From JASGKO01 sp049840595 (GTDB lineage: Bacteria > Verrucomicrobiota > Verrucomicrobiia > Chthoniobacterales > Chthoniobacteraceae): DNA of 40,304 nt. Where the stretch lies: assembly GCA_049840595.1 (NCBI GenBank), contig JASGKO010000009.1, positions 1 through 40,304 on the forward strand, in the 5' to 3' direction. Positions 39,811 to 40,304 of this stretch are shown piece after piece (position 1 is the first letter of the stretch; each line of letters opens with the position of its first letter). The notes under the pieces are model-generated. The model ran no database searches. It saw only the letters and a list, made by a program, of their open reading frames with translations, and was not told the origin of the DNA. The position numbers and the translations under genes were made by a program.

Positions 39811-40304
39811 ATGTTTATTCGTATCCTCTTCGCGAGTCTTGCCGGACTGGCTTTCACTCCCCTCTTAAAGGCCGACCGCGAGACAGTTCCACTGCTCAGC
39901 GACTGGAAATTCGTCAAGCAGGATGCCGGGGTGCAGGCACCAGTGGATCAATGGGAGGCAGTGACGGTTCCGCACACTTGGAATGCGCTGGATGGGCAGC
40001 TGGGGAAGATCCGCAATCCAACCGATCCCAATGGCTACTATCGCGGCGCGTGCTGGTATGAACGGGCGCTGAAGGTGCCGACGGATTGGCAGGGCAAGCG
40101 GGTGTTCATCCGCTTCGAGGCGGCGGCGCTGGTGGCACGGGTTTACTTAAACGGCGAGTTGCTCGGGGAGCATCGTGGGGGCTTTACGGCGTTCTGCTAC
40201 GAACTGACCTCACACTTGAAATACGGGGCGACGAATGAGCTACGAGTGCAGGTGGACAACTCGCACCAGGAGGACATCCCGCCGCTCTCGGGGGACTTCA
40301 ATGT
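39811..40304 (+). CDS. Glycoside hydrolase family 2 (beta-galactosidase-like), 5' part only
   Basis: The window ends inside this gene after 164 codons. The ATG at 39811 begins a signal peptide (MFIRILFASLAGLAFTPLL, cleaved near KA). What follows is the GH2 N-terminal sugar-binding jelly roll: LLSDWKFVKQDAG, WEAVTVPHTWNALDG, DPNGYYRGACWYERAL, RVFIRFEAAALVARVYLNG, GEHRGGFTAFCYELT and LRVQVDNSHQEDIPPLSGDF. This order is diagnostic for GH2 enzymes such as beta-galactosidases, glucuronidases and mannosidases, but the catalytic domain lies beyond the window, so specificity cannot be set. Being exported, it would act on extracellular or periplasmic glycans together with the divergent esterase-like protein. 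Confidence 0.93.
   Translation, partial: MFIRILFASLAGLAFTPLLKADRETVPLLSDWKFVKQDAGVQAPVDQWEAVTVPHTWNALDGQLGKIRNPTDPNGYYRGACWYERALKVPTDWQGKRVFIRFEAAALVARVYLNGELLGEHRGGFTAFCYELTSHLKYGATNELRVQVDNSHQEDIPPLSGDFN

Overview
The window is GC-rich, densely coded DNA that looks like a free-living Gram-negative member of the PVC group, most likely Verrucomicrobiota. This is inferred from a double-length UvrA of the kind known in Chlamydiae and relatives, a UbiA-family prenyltransferase without other ubiquinone genes, a kinase-like/FGE-like fusion protein, LamG and GH2 secreted proteins, weak Shine-Dalgarno sequences and many short dispersed intergenic repeats. No rRNA, tRNA, CRISPR array, transposase or phage gene was seen.

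Layout. 0-9 kb: ECF sigma factor, a 273-bp near-palindromic element, an unassigned protein, a hybrid histidine kinase, a tiny DUF1328-type membrane protein, a LamG/Ig-like secreted protein, a GT2 glycosyltransferase, a zinc alcohol dehydrogenase and an AraC-type regulator. 9-15.5 kb (minus strand): a compact exopolysaccharide-type export operon in the order kinase-like/FGE-like fusion, outer-membrane beta-barrel, SLBB export protein, BY-kinase/Wzz protein, ending at a good intrinsic terminator. 15.5-20 kb (plus): a divergent secreted protein with its own promoter and terminator, then photolyase plus a small secreted protein, bracketed by two ~105-bp direct repeats. 20-26.4 kb (minus): a likely operon of MBL-fold protein, secreted NTF2-like protein, UbiA, HAD-like protein and MetH. 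26.5-29 kb (plus): a NarX/NarL-like two-component pair. 29-32 kb: lgt (minus) and, divergently, an unknown membrane-anchored protein overlapping a GT-C-like membrane protein. 32-38 kb (minus): a fused double UvrA. 38-40 kb: a secreted alpha/beta-hydrolase (minus) and the start of a GH2 glycosidase (plus), probably the edge of a polysaccharide-degradation locus.

Reading quality matters here. At least nine otherwise normal genes are broken by single-base frame changes, and one stretch in uvrA (about 35160-35650) changes frame roughly every 60-100 bases. This looks more like indel errors in the assembly than gene decay, so frameshifted loci are given as single spanning genes with their fragments named. 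The most interesting biology is the export operon led by a catalytically degenerate kinase fused to an FGE-like domain, the repeat-bracketed photolyase cassette, the palindromic intergenic element, and heptamer-repeat insertions inside uvrA.
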